From Prevotella sp. (lineage in GTDB: Bacteria; Bacteroidota; Bacteroidia; Bacteroidales; Bacteroidaceae), in the NCBI GenBank assembly GCA_015060535.1, contig SUYH01000003.1:1-64000 (forward strand): a stretch of 64,000 nt of DNA. The letters run 5' to 3'. The translations under genes were made by a program, and so were the position numbers. Positions 53,222-63,106 of the stretch are shown here, one piece after another. Position 1 is the first letter of the stretch, and each line of letters opens with the position of its first letter. The notes below the pieces were generated by a model. That model worked only from the letters and a program-made list of their open reading frames with translations, was not told where the DNA came from and made no database searches.

Positions 53222-53598
53222 TTTGCACAGAATTCGGTATAAGCCTTAGCATCCATCAGGTTGTCCAACTCGCCCTTGTCTGCCATTTCCACTTTGATGA
53301 TCCAGTTCTCATAAGCATCGGCATTGATGCGCTCGGGCTCATCCTCCAATGCCTCGTTGACCTCCAACACAACGCCAGTTACGGGCGATATCAGGTCAGA
53401 GGCTGCCTTGACACTCTCCACAGCGCCGAACTCCTCGCCAGCACTTACCTCGTCGTCCACGTCAGGCATGTCTACATACACCACATTGCCCAATGCGTTC
53501 TGCGCATAGTCGGTGATACCCACGTAACCGATGTTACCTTCCACTCTCACATACTCGTGTGACTCTGAATAAAAGAGTCCTTCCAAAACTTTTGCCAT
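53218..53598 (-). CDS. gcvH: Glycine cleavage H protein
   Basis: A 126-residue lipoyl-carrier. The lipoyl Lys lies in FGAVESVKAASD (near residue 62), and GYVGITDYAQNALGNVVYVDMPDV is the usual N-terminal half. It is the shuttle between P, T and L proteins; its lipoylation is probably done by the ligase at the head of the operon. Confidence 0.97.
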   Translation of the reverse strand: MAKVLEGLFYSESHEYVRVEGNIGYVGITDYAQNALGNVVYVDMPDVDDEVSAGEEFGAVESVKAASDLISPVTGVVLEVNEALEDEPERINADAYENWIIKVEMADKGELDNLMDAKAYTEFCAK

Positions 53599-53611
53599 AA
53601 TATCTATAATT

Positions 53612-54691
53612 TTATTGTTTATAATGTTTCTCGTAAAATTTTTTCTTACATACCACTCCTGGGAAAGTCTTCTTGCGGATTTGAATCTCTACCTCGGTAC
53701 CTAGCGCACTAACAGCGGTATCAACAAGCGCCATGCAGACACTTTTATCAGTCGAAATAGTGTGATATCCCGTAGTTACCTCGCCCACTTGCTGTCCATT
53801 TTTCAGTACAGCATAGCCGTGACGGGGTATGGCCTTGTCCTGCAACTCAATGCCCACCAACTTCTTCGGAGCCCCTTCAGCTTTCTGGCGAGCCAAAGCC
53901 TCCCTGCCTATGAATTCGGGCTTATCCAGTTTGACGAAGATACCCAATCCTGCCATGATAGGGGTGATATCCTCCGACAACTCGTCGCCATAGAGTGGCA
54001 GTCCCACCTCAAAACGCAACGTGTCGCGACATCCCAGTCCACAGGGTTTGCATCGGCCAGAAGCCATCAGCTTGTCCCAGCAAGTGTTGATATAAGCAGC
54101 ATCGGCATAGATCTCAAATCCATCCTCGCCTGTGTAACCCGTACGACTCACGATGACATCGCCTATCTGCTTGAAAGTATAGAACTTCAACTCACTGCAT
54201 GGCAGTCCCAGCACTTGTTCCATCACCGTCTCAGCCTGCGGACCTTGTATGGCTAACTCACCATACTGTTCGCTCTGGTTTTCCAAAGTGACACTGAAGC
54301 CCTCGGCCTGTTGCTGAATCCAAGCCCAGTCCTTGTCAATATTCGAGGCGTTGATGACCAGGAAGAAACAGTCGTCAGCCTGTTTATACACCAACAGATC
54401 GTCCACCACGCCGCCGTGCTCATAACACATCATGCCATAGAGGATCTTACCTGAGGGCATCTCACGTACATCATTAGTAAAAATATGGTTCACATAGCGT
54501 TCTGCATCCTTTCCGCAGATCATGACTTCGCCCATATGGCTCACGTCAAACACACCACATGCCTGACGGACCGCCTGGTGCTCGTCAACGATTCCTGAGT
54601 ATTGGATGGGCATGTCGAAGCCTCCAAAGGGAGAGATCAGTGCGCCCAAAGCCACGTGTTTGTCGTAAAGACAGGTTCTCTTGTTTTCCAT
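53612..54691 (-). CDS. gcvT: Glycine cleavage T protein (aminomethyltransferase)
   Basis: A 359-residue tetrahydrofolate-dependent enzyme that releases ammonia and forms methylene-THF. Marks: GVFDVSHMGEVMICG, TNDVREMPSGKILYGMMCYEHGGVVDDLLVY, RTGYTGEDGFEIY. Full length, 13 bases upstream of gcvH. Confidence 0.96.
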   Translation of the reverse strand: MENKRTCLYDKHVALGALISPFGGFDMPIQYSGIVDEHQAVRQACGVFDVSHMGEVMICGKDAERYVNHIFTNDVREMPSGKILYGMMCYEHGGVVDDLLVYKQADDCFFLVINASNIDKDWAWIQQQAEGFSVTLENQSEQYGELAIQGPQAETVMEQVLGLPCSELKFYTFKQIGDVIVSRTGYTGEDGFEIYADAAYINTCWDKLMASGRCKPCGLGCRDTLRFEVGLPLYGDELSEDITPIMAGLGIFVKLDKPEFIGREALARQKAEGAPKKLVGIELQDKAIPRHGYAVLKNGQQVGEVTTGYHTISTDKSVCMALVDTAVSALGTEVEIQIRKKTFPGVVCKKKFYEKHYKQ

Positions 54692-54700
54692 TTGTCGTAT

Positions 54701-55411
54701 TTATAGTTTATTGATAAATTCATTTTTCAGATACTCTTCTTCCAACTGTTCGATGGCCGTCAGCTCTGCAGCCGTCAGCATTCTGGCGTCGGTGCAAAGT
54801 GTTGTGCGTATCAGCCGTTTCACTTCGTCCAGTGTCAGCGTGGTATGGTCTTTCAGCAGGGTGATGCGCTGGCGGACACTTTGTATGCCCTTCTTCTGGA
54901 GCTTCTCAGGTCCTGGCGTGATGGCTTGCGTCATATGTTCCATATTCGTATCGTAGAGCAGTGTACTGTGAACGATACTATGCCCTTCCACCTGATAGCA
55001 GGCCGTTCCACACACCTTTCGGTCGCCTATCAGCACGTCATTACGACTTGTTCCGACGGCCTCAACACCCATTCTCCGCAGCACGAGCAGCACCATCTGG
55101 ACAAACCGGTTGAAGGCCAGTCCAACCTGGTCACCGAGAGACACATACGACAGCATCAGATTGTCACGGTCAGCATACACGCAGCCTCCCCCACTCTTGC
55201 GTCTGTACATCGCGATGTCATGCTCACGGCAGTAGTCTACGTTCACCTCGCTCTCTACCAGCTGATTTCGTCCGAAAATCACACTGGGTTCCACCTGCCA
55301 CATCCAGAAACAGTCGTCCACTGCCACATGGCGTGCTATGTATTCCTCCATAGCCAGATAAAAGGAAAGTCGCCTATTGGTGTGAGTCTCAGGCAGATTG
55401 ATGTAGACCAT
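54701..55411 (-). CDS. lplA: Lipoate-protein ligase (short form)
   Basis: A 236-residue lipoate/biotin-ligase-fold protein with the typical VIFGRNQLVESEVNVDYCREHDIAMYRRKSGGGCVYAD and SRNDVLIGDRKVCGTACYQ. It is about 100 residues shorter than E. coli LplA and lacks the C-terminal accessory domain. Heading the gcv operon, it likely attaches scavenged lipoate to GcvH. Box TAAATTTGC at 55447-55455 precedes it. Confidence 0.85.
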   Translation of the reverse strand: MVYINLPETHTNRRLSFYLAMEEYIARHVAVDDCFWMWQVEPSVIFGRNQLVESEVNVDYCREHDIAMYRRKSGGGCVYADRDNLMLSYVSLGDQVGLAFNRFVQMVLLVLRRMGVEAVGTSRNDVLIGDRKVCGTACYQVEGHSIVHSTLLYDTNMEHMTQAITPGPEKLQKKGIQSVRQRITLLKDHTTLTLDEVKRLIRTTLCTDARMLTAAELTAIEQLEEEYLKNEFINKL

Positions 55412-55446
55412 CTTCTTTTTTCGTTGGTTTGTGCTTTAGATTTTTT

Positions 55447-55576
55447 GCAAATTTATAAAGATTTTATGTAATCTACAAACATTTTCTATTTAAAAAAACA
55501 TAAATTGCGAACAGACGTAAAAAAGTTATTTTCTTGATGAACATTTGGTACTTTCCAATATTTATACTATCTTTGC
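55447..55576. promoter_or_regulatory. Divergent promoters of the gcv operon and dxs
   Basis: Leftward TAAATTTGC at 55447-55455; rightward TATCTTTGC at 55568-55576. The 110 AT-rich bases between show no conserved glycine-riboswitch core that I can recognise, so the gcv operon is probably not riboswitch-controlled from here. Confidence 0.5.
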
Positions 55577-55611
55577 AACAAAATTTAGAAAATTTTCATT
55601 TTTGATTTGAT

Positions 55612-57492
55612 TTGGATACACAAGACAATGGGTTACTTACCCAGATACAATACCCTGAAGACTTGAGACGGCTGAGTGTAGACCAGCTGCCACAGGTGTG
55701 TCAAGAGTTGCGCGAGGATATCGTCAAGGAGTTGTCTGTCAACCCAGGCCACTTGGCCTCGTCATTAGGTGTAGTAGAAATTACTGTTGCCTTACACTAC
55801 GTCTACAACACCCCAGAAGACCGCATCGTGTGGGACGTAGGTCACCAGGCCTACGGACATAAGATTCTGACGGGTCGCCGCGAGCAGTTCTGCACCAATC
55901 GCAAGCTAGGAGGCATTCGTCCCTTCCCTTCTCCTTTTGAGAGTGAGTACGACACCTTTGCCTGCGGACATGCCTCCAACAGCATCTCGGCAGCTCTCGG
56001 TATGGCAGTAGCAGCCCAACTGGAGGGCAAGGACAGCCGTCATGTGGTGGCTGTTATTGGTGATGGTGCCATGAGTGGCGGACTAGCTTTTGAGGGTCTG
56101 AACAATGTCTCGTCAAGTCCTAACAACCTGCTTATCATCCTCAACGACAATAACATGTCGATTGACCGCTCGGTAGGCGGCATGAAGCAGTATCTCCTGG
56201 GACTGAACACCAACAAGACCTACAATGCCGTCAAATTCCGCATCACCCGCTGGCTTTACAACAAGGGCATGATGAACGATGATCGCAAGAAGGGCATCCA
56301 ACGACTGTCAAATGCCATCAAAAGTGCCATTGCTCAACAGCAGAACATCTTCGACGGAATGGACATTCGCTATTTCGGTCCTTTTGATGGACACAACATC
56401 AAGGAACTTGTTCGCATCTTACGTGCCATCAAGGATATGCACGGACCAAAATTGCTTCATCTGCACACCCAAAAAGGTCATGGCTATGCACCCGCCGAAA
56501 AGGATGTTACCATCTGGCATGCACCGGGAAAGTTTGACCCGGAGACAGGTGAGCGCATCGTAGATCACGACCCCAATAAACCACAGAAATTCCAGGATGT
56601 TTTCGGGCATACCTTATTGGAACTGGCCGAACAGAATCCCAAGATTGTGGGTGTCACGCCAGCTATGCCTACAGGTTGCTCCATGAACATCATGATGAAG
56701 GCCATGCCAGAGCGCACCTTCGATGTGGGCATTGCCGAGGGGCATGCTGTCACCTTCTCAGGAGGTATGGCAAAAGACGGACTACTGCCTTTCTGCAATA
56801 TCTACAGCGCTTTCTCGCAGCGAGCCTTCGACAATATCATCCATGATGTCGCACTGCTCAACCTCCATGTCGTATTCTGTTTGGATCGTGCTGGACTGGT
56901 GGGCGAAGATGGTCCGACCCATCATGGGGCTTTCGACATGGCTGCTCTGCGCACGATTCCGAACCTCACTATCTGCTCACCCATGGACGAGCACGAGCTG
57001 CGCAAACTGATGTACACAGCACAACTGCCAGGACAAGGACCATTCATTATCCGTTATCCGCGAGGTGGTGGCGTATTGGTTAACTGGCGCTGTCCCTTCG
57101 AGGAGATCAAGGTAGGAACAGGGCGCAAGATACATGAGGGCAAAGAGGTGGCTGTACTCTCCATCGGCGCTATCGGCAATAATGCCTTAGCCGCTGCGGA
57201 AGCGACAGGAGCAGCCCATTACGATATGCGATTTCTAAAACCACTGGACGAAGATATTCTCCATGAAGTAGCGCGTAAATTCCAAAAGATTGTCACTGTG
57301 GAGAATGGTGTCAAGAACGGAGGTCTGGGTTCTGCCGTTATGGAATGGATGTGCGATCACGACTATCATCCCACCATCAAGAGACTGGGAATGCCCGATG
57401 AGTTTGTGGAGCACGGCACGGTGGCCGAGCTTCAACAGATTGTAGGTATCGACACGGAAAGCATCAAGAAAGCCATTCTCGAACTATTATGA
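55612..57492 (+). CDS. dxs: 1-deoxy-D-xylulose-5-phosphate synthase
   Basis: A 626-residue thiamin-diphosphate enzyme starting the MEP isoprenoid pathway. Marks: [40 protein letters not shown] (ThDP site), DGHNIKEL and [10 protein letters not shown]. The only start that keeps the conserved N-terminus is TTG at 55612: a stop lies three codons upstream and no ATG comes before the conserved [15 protein letters not shown]. trkA overlaps its last bases. Confidence 0.95.
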   Translation: MDTQDNGLLTQIQYPEDLRRLSVDQLPQVCQELREDIVKELSVNPGHLASSLGVVEITVALHYVYNTPEDRIVWDVGHQAYGHKILTGRREQFCTNRKLGGIRPFPSPFESEYDTFACGHASNSISAALGMAVAAQLEGKDSRHVVAVIGDGAMSGGLAFEGLNNVSSSPNNLLIILNDNNMSIDRSVGGMKQYLLGLNTNKTYNAVKFRITRWLYNKGMMNDDRKKGIQRLSNAIKSAIAQQQNIFDGMDIRYFGPFDGHNIKELVRILRAIKDMHGPKLLHLHTQKGHGYAPAEKDVTIWHAPGKFDPETGERIVDHDPNKPQKFQDVFGHTLLELAEQNPKIVGVTPAMPTGCSMNIMMKAMPERTFDVGIAEGHAVTFSGGMAKDGLLPFCNIYSAFSQRAFDNIIHDVALLNLHVVFCLDRAGLVGEDGPTHHGAFDMAALRTIPNLTICSPMDEHELRKLMYTAQLPGQGPFIIRYPRGGGVLVNWRCPFEEIKVGTGRKIHEGKEVAVLSIGAIGNNALAAAEATGAAHYDMRFLKPLDEDILHEVARKFQKIVTVENGVKNGGLGSAVMEWMCDHDYHPTIKRLGMPDEFVEHGTVAELQQIVGIDTESIKKAILELL

Positions 57493-58847
57493 AGATAGTG
57501 ATTGGCGGGGCAGGCGCCGTAGGAACTCACCTGTCGAAGCTCTTGTCGAAAGACCATCAGGACTGTGTCTTGATTGACGACGACATTGAAAGGCTGGCCG
57601 GACTGGAGAACCGCTACGACATCATGACGCTACACGGTTCGCCTACCAGTATACAGACGCTGAAAGAAGCGGGCGTAGAGGGGGCTGACCTCTTCGTGGG
57701 TGTCACCACCGACGAGAGCCGCAATATGAATGCTTGCATGATAGCCCATGCGCTGGGTGCCAAGAAGACGGTGGCCCGTATCGACAATATCGAATATCTG
57801 GCACCAGCCCAGAAAACATTCTTCGAGCAGATGGGCATCAACTCACTCATCTACCCTGAGGTACTGGCAGCTATTGACATCACCAACGGCTTGAAGATGT
57901 CGTGGGTACGTCAGCGCTGGGACGTTCACGGGGGCGCACTCGTCATGCTGGGCATCAAGCTGCGTGAGACGTGCGAGATATTGAACCAACCGCTGAAACA
58001 ACTCTGCGGCCCCGACGACCCTTATCACGTGGTGGCCATCAAGCGCAATGACGACACGTTGATACCAGGTGGTAACGACGAGTTGCATGTGAACGACATC
58101 GCCTACTTCATGACCACTCGCGAGTACATCCCATATATTCGTAAAATCTCTGGCAAGGAACACTATGCCGACGTGAAGAACGTCATTATAATGGGCGGCG
58201 GAAAGACGGCTGTCCGCGTGGCTAAGACTGCACCCGACTACATGAATCTGAAGATCATTGAGTTGGACGAGACGCGCTGCGAACGGCTTAACGAACTGCT
58301 CAACGGCGACGACACGATGGTGATACATGGTGACGGACGCGATCTGGGACTGCTTCAAGAGGAAGGCATCCAGAACACTCAGGCTTTCGTAGCACTGACC
58401 GGCAATGCCGAGACCAATATCCTAGCCTGTCTGACGGCTAAGCGACTGGGGGTGCGCAAGACGGTAGCGATGGTCGAGAACCTGGACTATGTGGAGATGG
58501 CCGAGAGCCTGGACATTGGTACCATCATCAACAAGAAGACACTGGCTGCAGGCCATATCTACCAGATGATGCTTGATGCCGACGTGACCAACGTACGGTC
58601 GCTGATGATGGTCGACTCTGACGTGGCTGAGTTTGTGGCTGCGGAGGGTTCGAGAGTTACCAAGAAGGCAGTAAAAGACTTAGGGCTGCCTTTCGGTGTC
58701 ACCATTGGCGGACTGGTACGCAACGATCAAGGCATACTGGTCAATGGTAACACACGCATAGAACCCGGTGACTCCGTAATGGTGTTCTGTCACGAGCAGA
58801 ACCTGAAGAAACTGGAGAAATACTTCAAGGCAGACTCGCTATGGTAA
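57489..58847 (+). CDS. trkA: Trk potassium transport NAD-binding protein
   Basis: A 452-residue cytoplasmic regulator with two RCK units: N-terminal [16 protein letters not shown] with DDDIERL, and a second [13 protein letters not shown] with [11 protein letters not shown], each followed by a TrkA-C domain. It gates TrkH, encoded next with a 7-base overlap. Confidence 0.95.
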   Translation: MKIVIGGAGAVGTHLSKLLSKDHQDCVLIDDDIERLAGLENRYDIMTLHGSPTSIQTLKEAGVEGADLFVGVTTDESRNMNACMIAHALGAKKTVARIDNIEYLAPAQKTFFEQMGINSLIYPEVLAAIDITNGLKMSWVRQRWDVHGGALVMLGIKLRETCEILNQPLKQLCGPDDPYHVVAIKRNDDTLIPGGNDELHVNDIAYFMTTREYIPYIRKISGKEHYADVKNVIIMGGGKTAVRVAKTAPDYMNLKIIELDETRCERLNELLNGDDTMVIHGDGRDLGLLQEEGIQNTQAFVALTGNAETNILACLTAKRLGVRKTVAMVENLDYVEMAESLDIGTIINKKTLAAGHIYQMMLDADVTNVRSLMMVDSDVAEFVAAEGSRVTKKAVKDLGLPFGVTIGGLVRNDQGILVNGNTRIEPGDSVMVFCHEQNLKKLEKYFKADSLW

Positions 58848-60301
58848 ACTTCCGGCTGATATACAAGGTACTGGGATCACTGCTCTTCATGCTCGGCACG
58901 CTGCTGCTCATCTGTGCAGGCATTGCCTTCTATTATCAGGAGGACGACCTCATGGCGTTTCTCATCGCTTCAGCATTCACCCTGTCGTGCGGCTTCGTAT
59001 TGCATTACATGGGGCATCGTGCCGACAATAACCTCAGCCGACGCGACTCCTATCTGCTGGTTACCGTGACGTGGGTGGTATTCAGTCTTTTCGGCATGCT
59101 ACCCTTCCTGGTAAGCGGCTATATCAGCAATATCACCGACGCTTTCTTTGAGACGATGTCGGGCTTCACGACGACGGGAGCCACCATTTTGGACGACGTA
59201 GAACGACTGCCACACGCCCTACTGTTCTGGCGCACACAGACGCAGTGGATTGGCGGACTGGGAATCGTATTCTTCACCATAGCCATCCTGCCGTCGATGG
59301 TAGGCAGCGGCAATGTGAAGGTTTTTGCCGCCGAAGCCACTGGTCCGCTACGCTCGAAGATGCATCCGCGCCTGTCGACGATGGCCAAGTGGATTTGGTC
59401 TATCTATCTGGCACTGACGGTAGGTTGCGTCCTCTCCTTCTATTTTGCAGGCATGGGGTGGTTCGACTCCATCAACTATGCCATGACAACGACCGCTACA
59501 GGCGGATTCGCCACCCATAACGAGTCGGCAGAATTCTTCCAATCGCCCACCATCGAGTATATCGCCATCGTGTTCCAATTCCTGGCTGGCATCAACTTCA
59601 TGATGCTCTATGTCAGCATCTTCAAGATGAAACCCGGCAACCTGTTCAAGAGCTCGGAATTTAAACTCTATAGCGGACTGGTCATCGGAGCGACAGCCTG
59701 GATAGCCTACCTGCTTATGACGCGCAATGGCTACGGGCTGGAACACGCCTTCCGCAGCGCACTATTCCAAGTGGTGTCGTTTATCACCACCACAGGACTG
59801 TTCAGCGACGACGCTGCGCTCTGGCCTCACATCACATGGGTCATCCTGGGCGTGCTGATGTTCGTGGGGGCTTGTTCGGGATCTACCACTGGCGGATTCA
59901 AATGCGTGCGTGCCGTCATGGTGTTCAAGGTCTTACGCAACGAGTTCCATAAGTTGCTGCATCCCAATGCCGTACTTCCTGTCAAGGTTGACGGAGTGCC
60001 GGTGGCTCGTTCGCAACTGAGCACACTGCTGGCCTTCTTTGCCATCTTCACGCTGATGATATTCCTGACGGCTACCATTATGATAGCCTCAGGCATCGAC
60101 AATACCAATGCCATCACCATCTCGCTGAGCTGTATCAGCAATGTCGGCCTCACGTTGGGCACCCAGATAGGCCCTGAGATGTCGTGGTCTGAACTGCCTG
60201 AGTATATCAAGTGGCTCTGTTCGTATCTCATGCTGGTAGGCCGTCTGGAAATCATGTCGGTACTGGTACTTTTTACTCACGAATTTTGGAAAGACAATTA
60301 G
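58841..60301 (+). CDS. trkH: Trk potassium uptake channel TrkH
   Basis: A 486-residue membrane protein with four pore repeats; selectivity-filter segments include TMSGFTTTGATIL, TTATGGFATHN, ITTTGLFSDD and the later SCISNVGLTLG, each around a conserved Gly. Full length. Works with TrkA for potassium import. Confidence 0.95.
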   Translation: MVNFRLIYKVLGSLLFMLGTLLLICAGIAFYYQEDDLMAFLIASAFTLSCGFVLHYMGHRADNNLSRRDSYLLVTVTWVVFSLFGMLPFLVSGYISNITDAFFETMSGFTTTGATILDDVERLPHALLFWRTQTQWIGGLGIVFFTIAILPSMVGSGNVKVFAAEATGPLRSKMHPRLSTMAKWIWSIYLALTVGCVLSFYFAGMGWFDSINYAMTTTATGGFATHNESAEFFQSPTIEYIAIVFQFLAGINFMMLYVSIFKMKPGNLFKSSEFKLYSGLVIGATAWIAYLLMTRNGYGLEHAFRSALFQVVSFITTTGLFSDDAALWPHITWVILGVLMFVGACSGSTTGGFKCVRAVMVFKVLRNEFHKLLHPNAVLPVKVDGVPVARSQLSTLLAFFAIFTLMIFLTATIMIASGIDNTNAITISLSCISNVGLTLGTQIGPEMSWSELPEYIKWLCSYLMLVGRLEIMSVLVLFTHEFWKDN

Positions 60302-60305
60302 ACCA

Positions 60306-61208
60306 ATGAAACATTTTAAGTTTACTCCCTTACTCAAGACCCTGATATGGGGCACGGAGAGCTGGCAGATCAGCGGCGTTGCAGGCAACGAGACGCTGGC
60401 TGAGGACGGCAGTTCGCTGAACACACTAGTAAAAGAAATGAAAGGACAGTTGGTGGGCGAAGCCAACTACCAGCGCTTCGGCGATGAGTTCCCGTTGCTC
60501 ATTAAGTTCATAGATGCCCGTCAGGACCTCTCGATTCAGGTTCACCCGTCCGACGAGATAGCCCACCGACAGGGCAAGCCACGCGGAAAAACGGAGATGT
60601 GGTATGTGATGGAGTCGGCAGCCGATGCCAAGCTCTACAACGGACTGAAAATGAAGATCACCCCCGACGAGTACAAGCAGATGGTGGCAGAAGACACCAT
60701 CTGCGATGCGCTGGCCCAGTATCCTGTAAAGGAAGGTGATTGTTTCTTTATTCCTGCAGGCCGTATCCATGCCATCGGGGCAGGCTGCTATCTGGCGGAG
60801 ATTCAGCAAACCTCAGATGTCACCTACCGCATCTACGACTACAAGCGTAAGGATAAGGACGGCAACTACCGCCAGCTACACACCCAAGAGGCTTCGGAGT
60901 GTATCGACTACTGCGTCAAAGACGATTATAGGCAGCAGTATGAGCCCAAGAAGAATGAGAGCCAGCTGCTGGTGGAGTGTCCCTACTTCAATACGGCCGT
61001 CTACGACCTTGACGAACCGATGGAGATTGACTACAGCGAGCTCGACTCTTTCGTCATCCTGATAGGACTGAAGGGTGAAGGTGCGCTGAACATCGACGGC
61101 GACGAGGTCAGCTTCAAGGCTGGCGAGAGCATACTCATCCCTGCTACGGCACAGAGCGTAGCGGTGAGTGGCAGCATTAAGTTCTTGGAGACGTACGTGT
61201 TGTCGTAA
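60306..61208 (+). CDS. manA: Mannose-6-phosphate isomerase, type I short form
   Basis: A 300-residue zinc enzyme linking mannose-6-P and fructose-6-P. Metal ligands in QVHPSDEIAHRQGK (Gln-x-His), the Glu in KTEMWYVM and His in PAGRIHAIGAG. The short form common in Bacteroidetes and Firmicutes. It converges with the DUF4435 gene by 32 bases. Confidence 0.92.
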   Translation: MKHFKFTPLLKTLIWGTESWQISGVAGNETLAEDGSSLNTLVKEMKGQLVGEANYQRFGDEFPLLIKFIDARQDLSIQVHPSDEIAHRQGKPRGKTEMWYVMESAADAKLYNGLKMKITPDEYKQMVAEDTICDALAQYPVKEGDCFFIPAGRIHAIGAGCYLAEIQQTSDVTYRIYDYKRKDKDGNYRQLHTQEASECIDYCVKDDYRQQYEPKKNESQLLVECPYFNTAVYDLDEPMEIDYSELDSFVILIGLKGEGALNIDGDEVSFKAGESILIPATAQSVAVSGSIKFLETYVLS

Positions 61209-62190
61209 GATAGGCTTCCAGATCCTGCTGGATGCGCCGATACTGCTCAGACAGCACATAGCCCGTATTTTTCTTCAACATCTGACGGATGTCCTGCAGC
61301 GAGTGTTCGTAGCAGGACATCTCGTTTCTACGCTGCATATGGTGCTGTGCCGTGCGGTATATCTCCTCCTCACGTTCCTGGCGCAGCCGGTTACATACCT
61401 TATTTAATATAGGTATCACGACGGTATCAAACAGATGATGGCCCTGGATATAGAGGTAAGTCGTCTGGGCGGTAACCCCTAGCGACTTGATGCTCTCCTT
61501 GGTCTGCAGATATTCCTCCTTAGCCTGCGGATACTGCTGCTGCAGCTGTCGTATCCTAGTGCTGACCTTACGGCGCAGATGAACCAACGAGGGAGCAGGA
61601 TCGAACACATTGAAGCCTCCGGGATCTATCACCCGCGCAAATTCGGTCATCGAGAACTGGTTGTGCTTACCCTTACGATAAGCCCATACCGACCAGACGA
61701 ACAGGGGGAACACCGCCTCGCTGTACTGGCGCAGATATTCCTCGAAGTCGAAGAGCCGATGGTCGTTCAGCGTCACAGCCACACAGACGTCATGCAACGA
61801 AGGGGCGAAGCACTGCAGGTTCTCAATGGCGTAAGCGTAGGTATGAAAGACGTAGGGCTCCTCCAGCACGCGGCGCGACTGCTCCGTAGCGCATTGCAGC
61901 ATATAGTCGTAGTCGGCATCTACACAAGCTATCATATCAGGACCGATACGCTTGTCGACGAAATTCATCAGCACCGACTTCTTGCCGCGTCCCAATTTCT
62001 CGTGCGAAGGCAACATCACCTCAAAGTAGCGCGTATCGTCTTCGAAACGGCTAAGCACCGTGCGCCAGAAGTAGATGTCGTCGTAGCTTTCGACATAAGC
62101 CACGATACGCCTCCTGGCCTGCTTCGACTTCAGCCGATTTGCCGCCTCGAAGTACTGCGAATTGAGATTATCTTTTAGCTTACTAGGCAT
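61177..62190 (-). CDS. DUF4435 protein with TOPRIM-like acidic residues
   Basis: A 337-residue protein. The N-terminal third has a TOPRIM-like arrangement: Glu34 in VAYVESYDDIYFW and Asp91-x-Asp93 in ACVDADYDY, which in OLD-family nucleases and topoisomerases bind metal. The rest is helical with an HLRRKVSTRIRQLQQQ stretch. It follows an AAA ATPase gene, and together the two resemble a split OLD-type nuclease. Start at 62190 (MPSKLKDN). Nuclease activity is inference. Confidence 0.75.
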   Translation of the reverse strand: MPSKLKDNLNSQYFEAANRLKSKQARRRIVAYVESYDDIYFWRTVLSRFEDDTRYFEVMLPSHEKLGRGKKSVLMNFVDKRIGPDMIACVDADYDYMLQCATEQSRRVLEEPYVFHTYAYAIENLQCFAPSLHDVCVAVTLNDHRLFDFEEYLRQYSEAVFPLFVWSVWAYRKGKHNQFSMTEFARVIDPGGFNVFDPAPSLVHLRRKVSTRIRQLQQQYPQAKEEYLQTKESIKSLGVTAQTTYLYIQGHHLFDTVVIPILNKVCNRLRQEREEEIYRTAQHHMQRRNEMSCYEHSLQDIRQMLKKNTGYVLSEQYRRIQQDLEAYLTTTRTSPRT

Positions 62191-62218
62191 AACTGTCAAC
62201 TATCAACTGTCAACTGTC
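62191..62218. repeat. Four heptamers between the ATPase and DUF4435 genes
   Basis: AACTGTC, AACTATC, AACTGTC and AACTGTC run without gaps and fill the gap between the ATPase stop (62221) and the next start (62190). Confidence 0.85.
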
Positions 62219-62220
62219 AA

Positions 62221-63024
62221 CTACAAAGTAATGTCCGTCACCTCCGTCACTTTATCCATCCAGCCGCTCATGATGACAGCAGGCGAATGGGTAGTGAGTA
62301 TGATCTGCACGTTGGGGTTCAGCTCCAGTATCAGTTCGATGAGCCGCTTCTGCCACTCGATGTGCAGACTGACCTCCGGCTCGTCCATAAACAGGACATA
62401 GGGCTCGTGGTCCTCCACCAACACAGTAAGCAGGATGGCCAGCATCTGCTTCTCACCGCTCGACAATTGGTAGGGCACCAGCGTCTCGCCAATCTGCGAG
62501 AAACGGATCTCATTCTCCGTGCGTACGATCTTCTTGCCCGTCTCTTCGAAGAGCTCGTCGACGATATCCTGGAATCGCTTCTTGGGTTGCGACAAATGCT
62601 GGGCGGCATCAGCATTGCCCTGTTGCAGTTCGGCAATGATACGATTACCAATGTTCACCTGGTAGTCCAGATACTTACGCTGAAGGTGATACAACTGGAA
62701 GTCGAGAGCCGACGTGATGCGAGCATCCACATGACTCATCGTACCCAGATCCAGCACGGGGCTGTCCAGCGAACGGATGAGGTCGAAACGGATGTGAGAT
62801 GCGTCCTCGGGTTCTACCGTGATGTGCACGCCCTTCAGCAGATGGTTAATGACGTCGCCATTCGTATTGACACTCTTCACCACCCGATTCAGGATGGTCG
62901 ACTTGCCCACACCATTGATACCGCTGAGCACGTTGACATGCGGATCCAGCTTCCACACGATGTGTTTCTTACCGCTCCATAGAGAGTCAATCTCTATCTC
63001 CTTGATATATTCTGCATACTTCAT
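62221..63024 (-). CDS. ABC/SMC-like AAA ATPase (AAA_15/OLD type)
   Basis: A 267-residue ATPase without the long coiled coil of SMC proteins. Walker A GINGVGKST (35-43), ABC signature LSSGEKQML (187-195), Walker B YVLFMDEPEVSLH (209-221) and the OLD/RecF-type switch LTTHSPAVI (243-251). Start at 63024 fits the -7 box at 63040-63048; the frame continues open to 63063. It precedes DUF4435 and likely supplies ATP-driven control. Confidence 0.85.
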   Translation of the reverse strand: MKYAEYIKEIEIDSLWSGKKHIVWKLDPHVNVLSGINGVGKSTILNRVVKSVNTNGDVINHLLKGVHITVEPEDASHIRFDLIRSLDSPVLDLGTMSHVDARITSALDFQLYHLQRKYLDYQVNIGNRIIAELQQGNADAAQHLSQPKKRFQDIVDELFEETGKKIVRTENEIRFSQIGETLVPYQLSSGEKQMLAILLTVLVEDHEPYVLFMDEPEVSLHIEWQKRLIELILELNPNVQIILTTHSPAVIMSGWMDKVTEVTDITL

Positions 63025-63039
63025 AGCCCTAAGTTTTCT

Positions 63040-63102
63040 GCAAAGATACAAAATAATTATCAATTATCAATTATCAATTATCAATTATTTTTGTACCTTT
63101 GC
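63040..63102. promoter_or_regulatory. Divergent promoters around a heptamer array
   Basis: Leftward TATCTTTGC at 63040-63048 (ATPase) and rightward TACCTTTGC at 63094-63102 (EamA transporter) flank five heptamers: AATTATC four times and AATTATT, at 63055-63089. The array sits where both -33 elements should be. Confidence 0.6.
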
Positions 63103-63106
63103 ATCC

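Noticed and set aside
55412..55611. Possible glycine riboswitch before the gcv operon
   Set aside because: No recognisable conserved core in the AT-rich leader.
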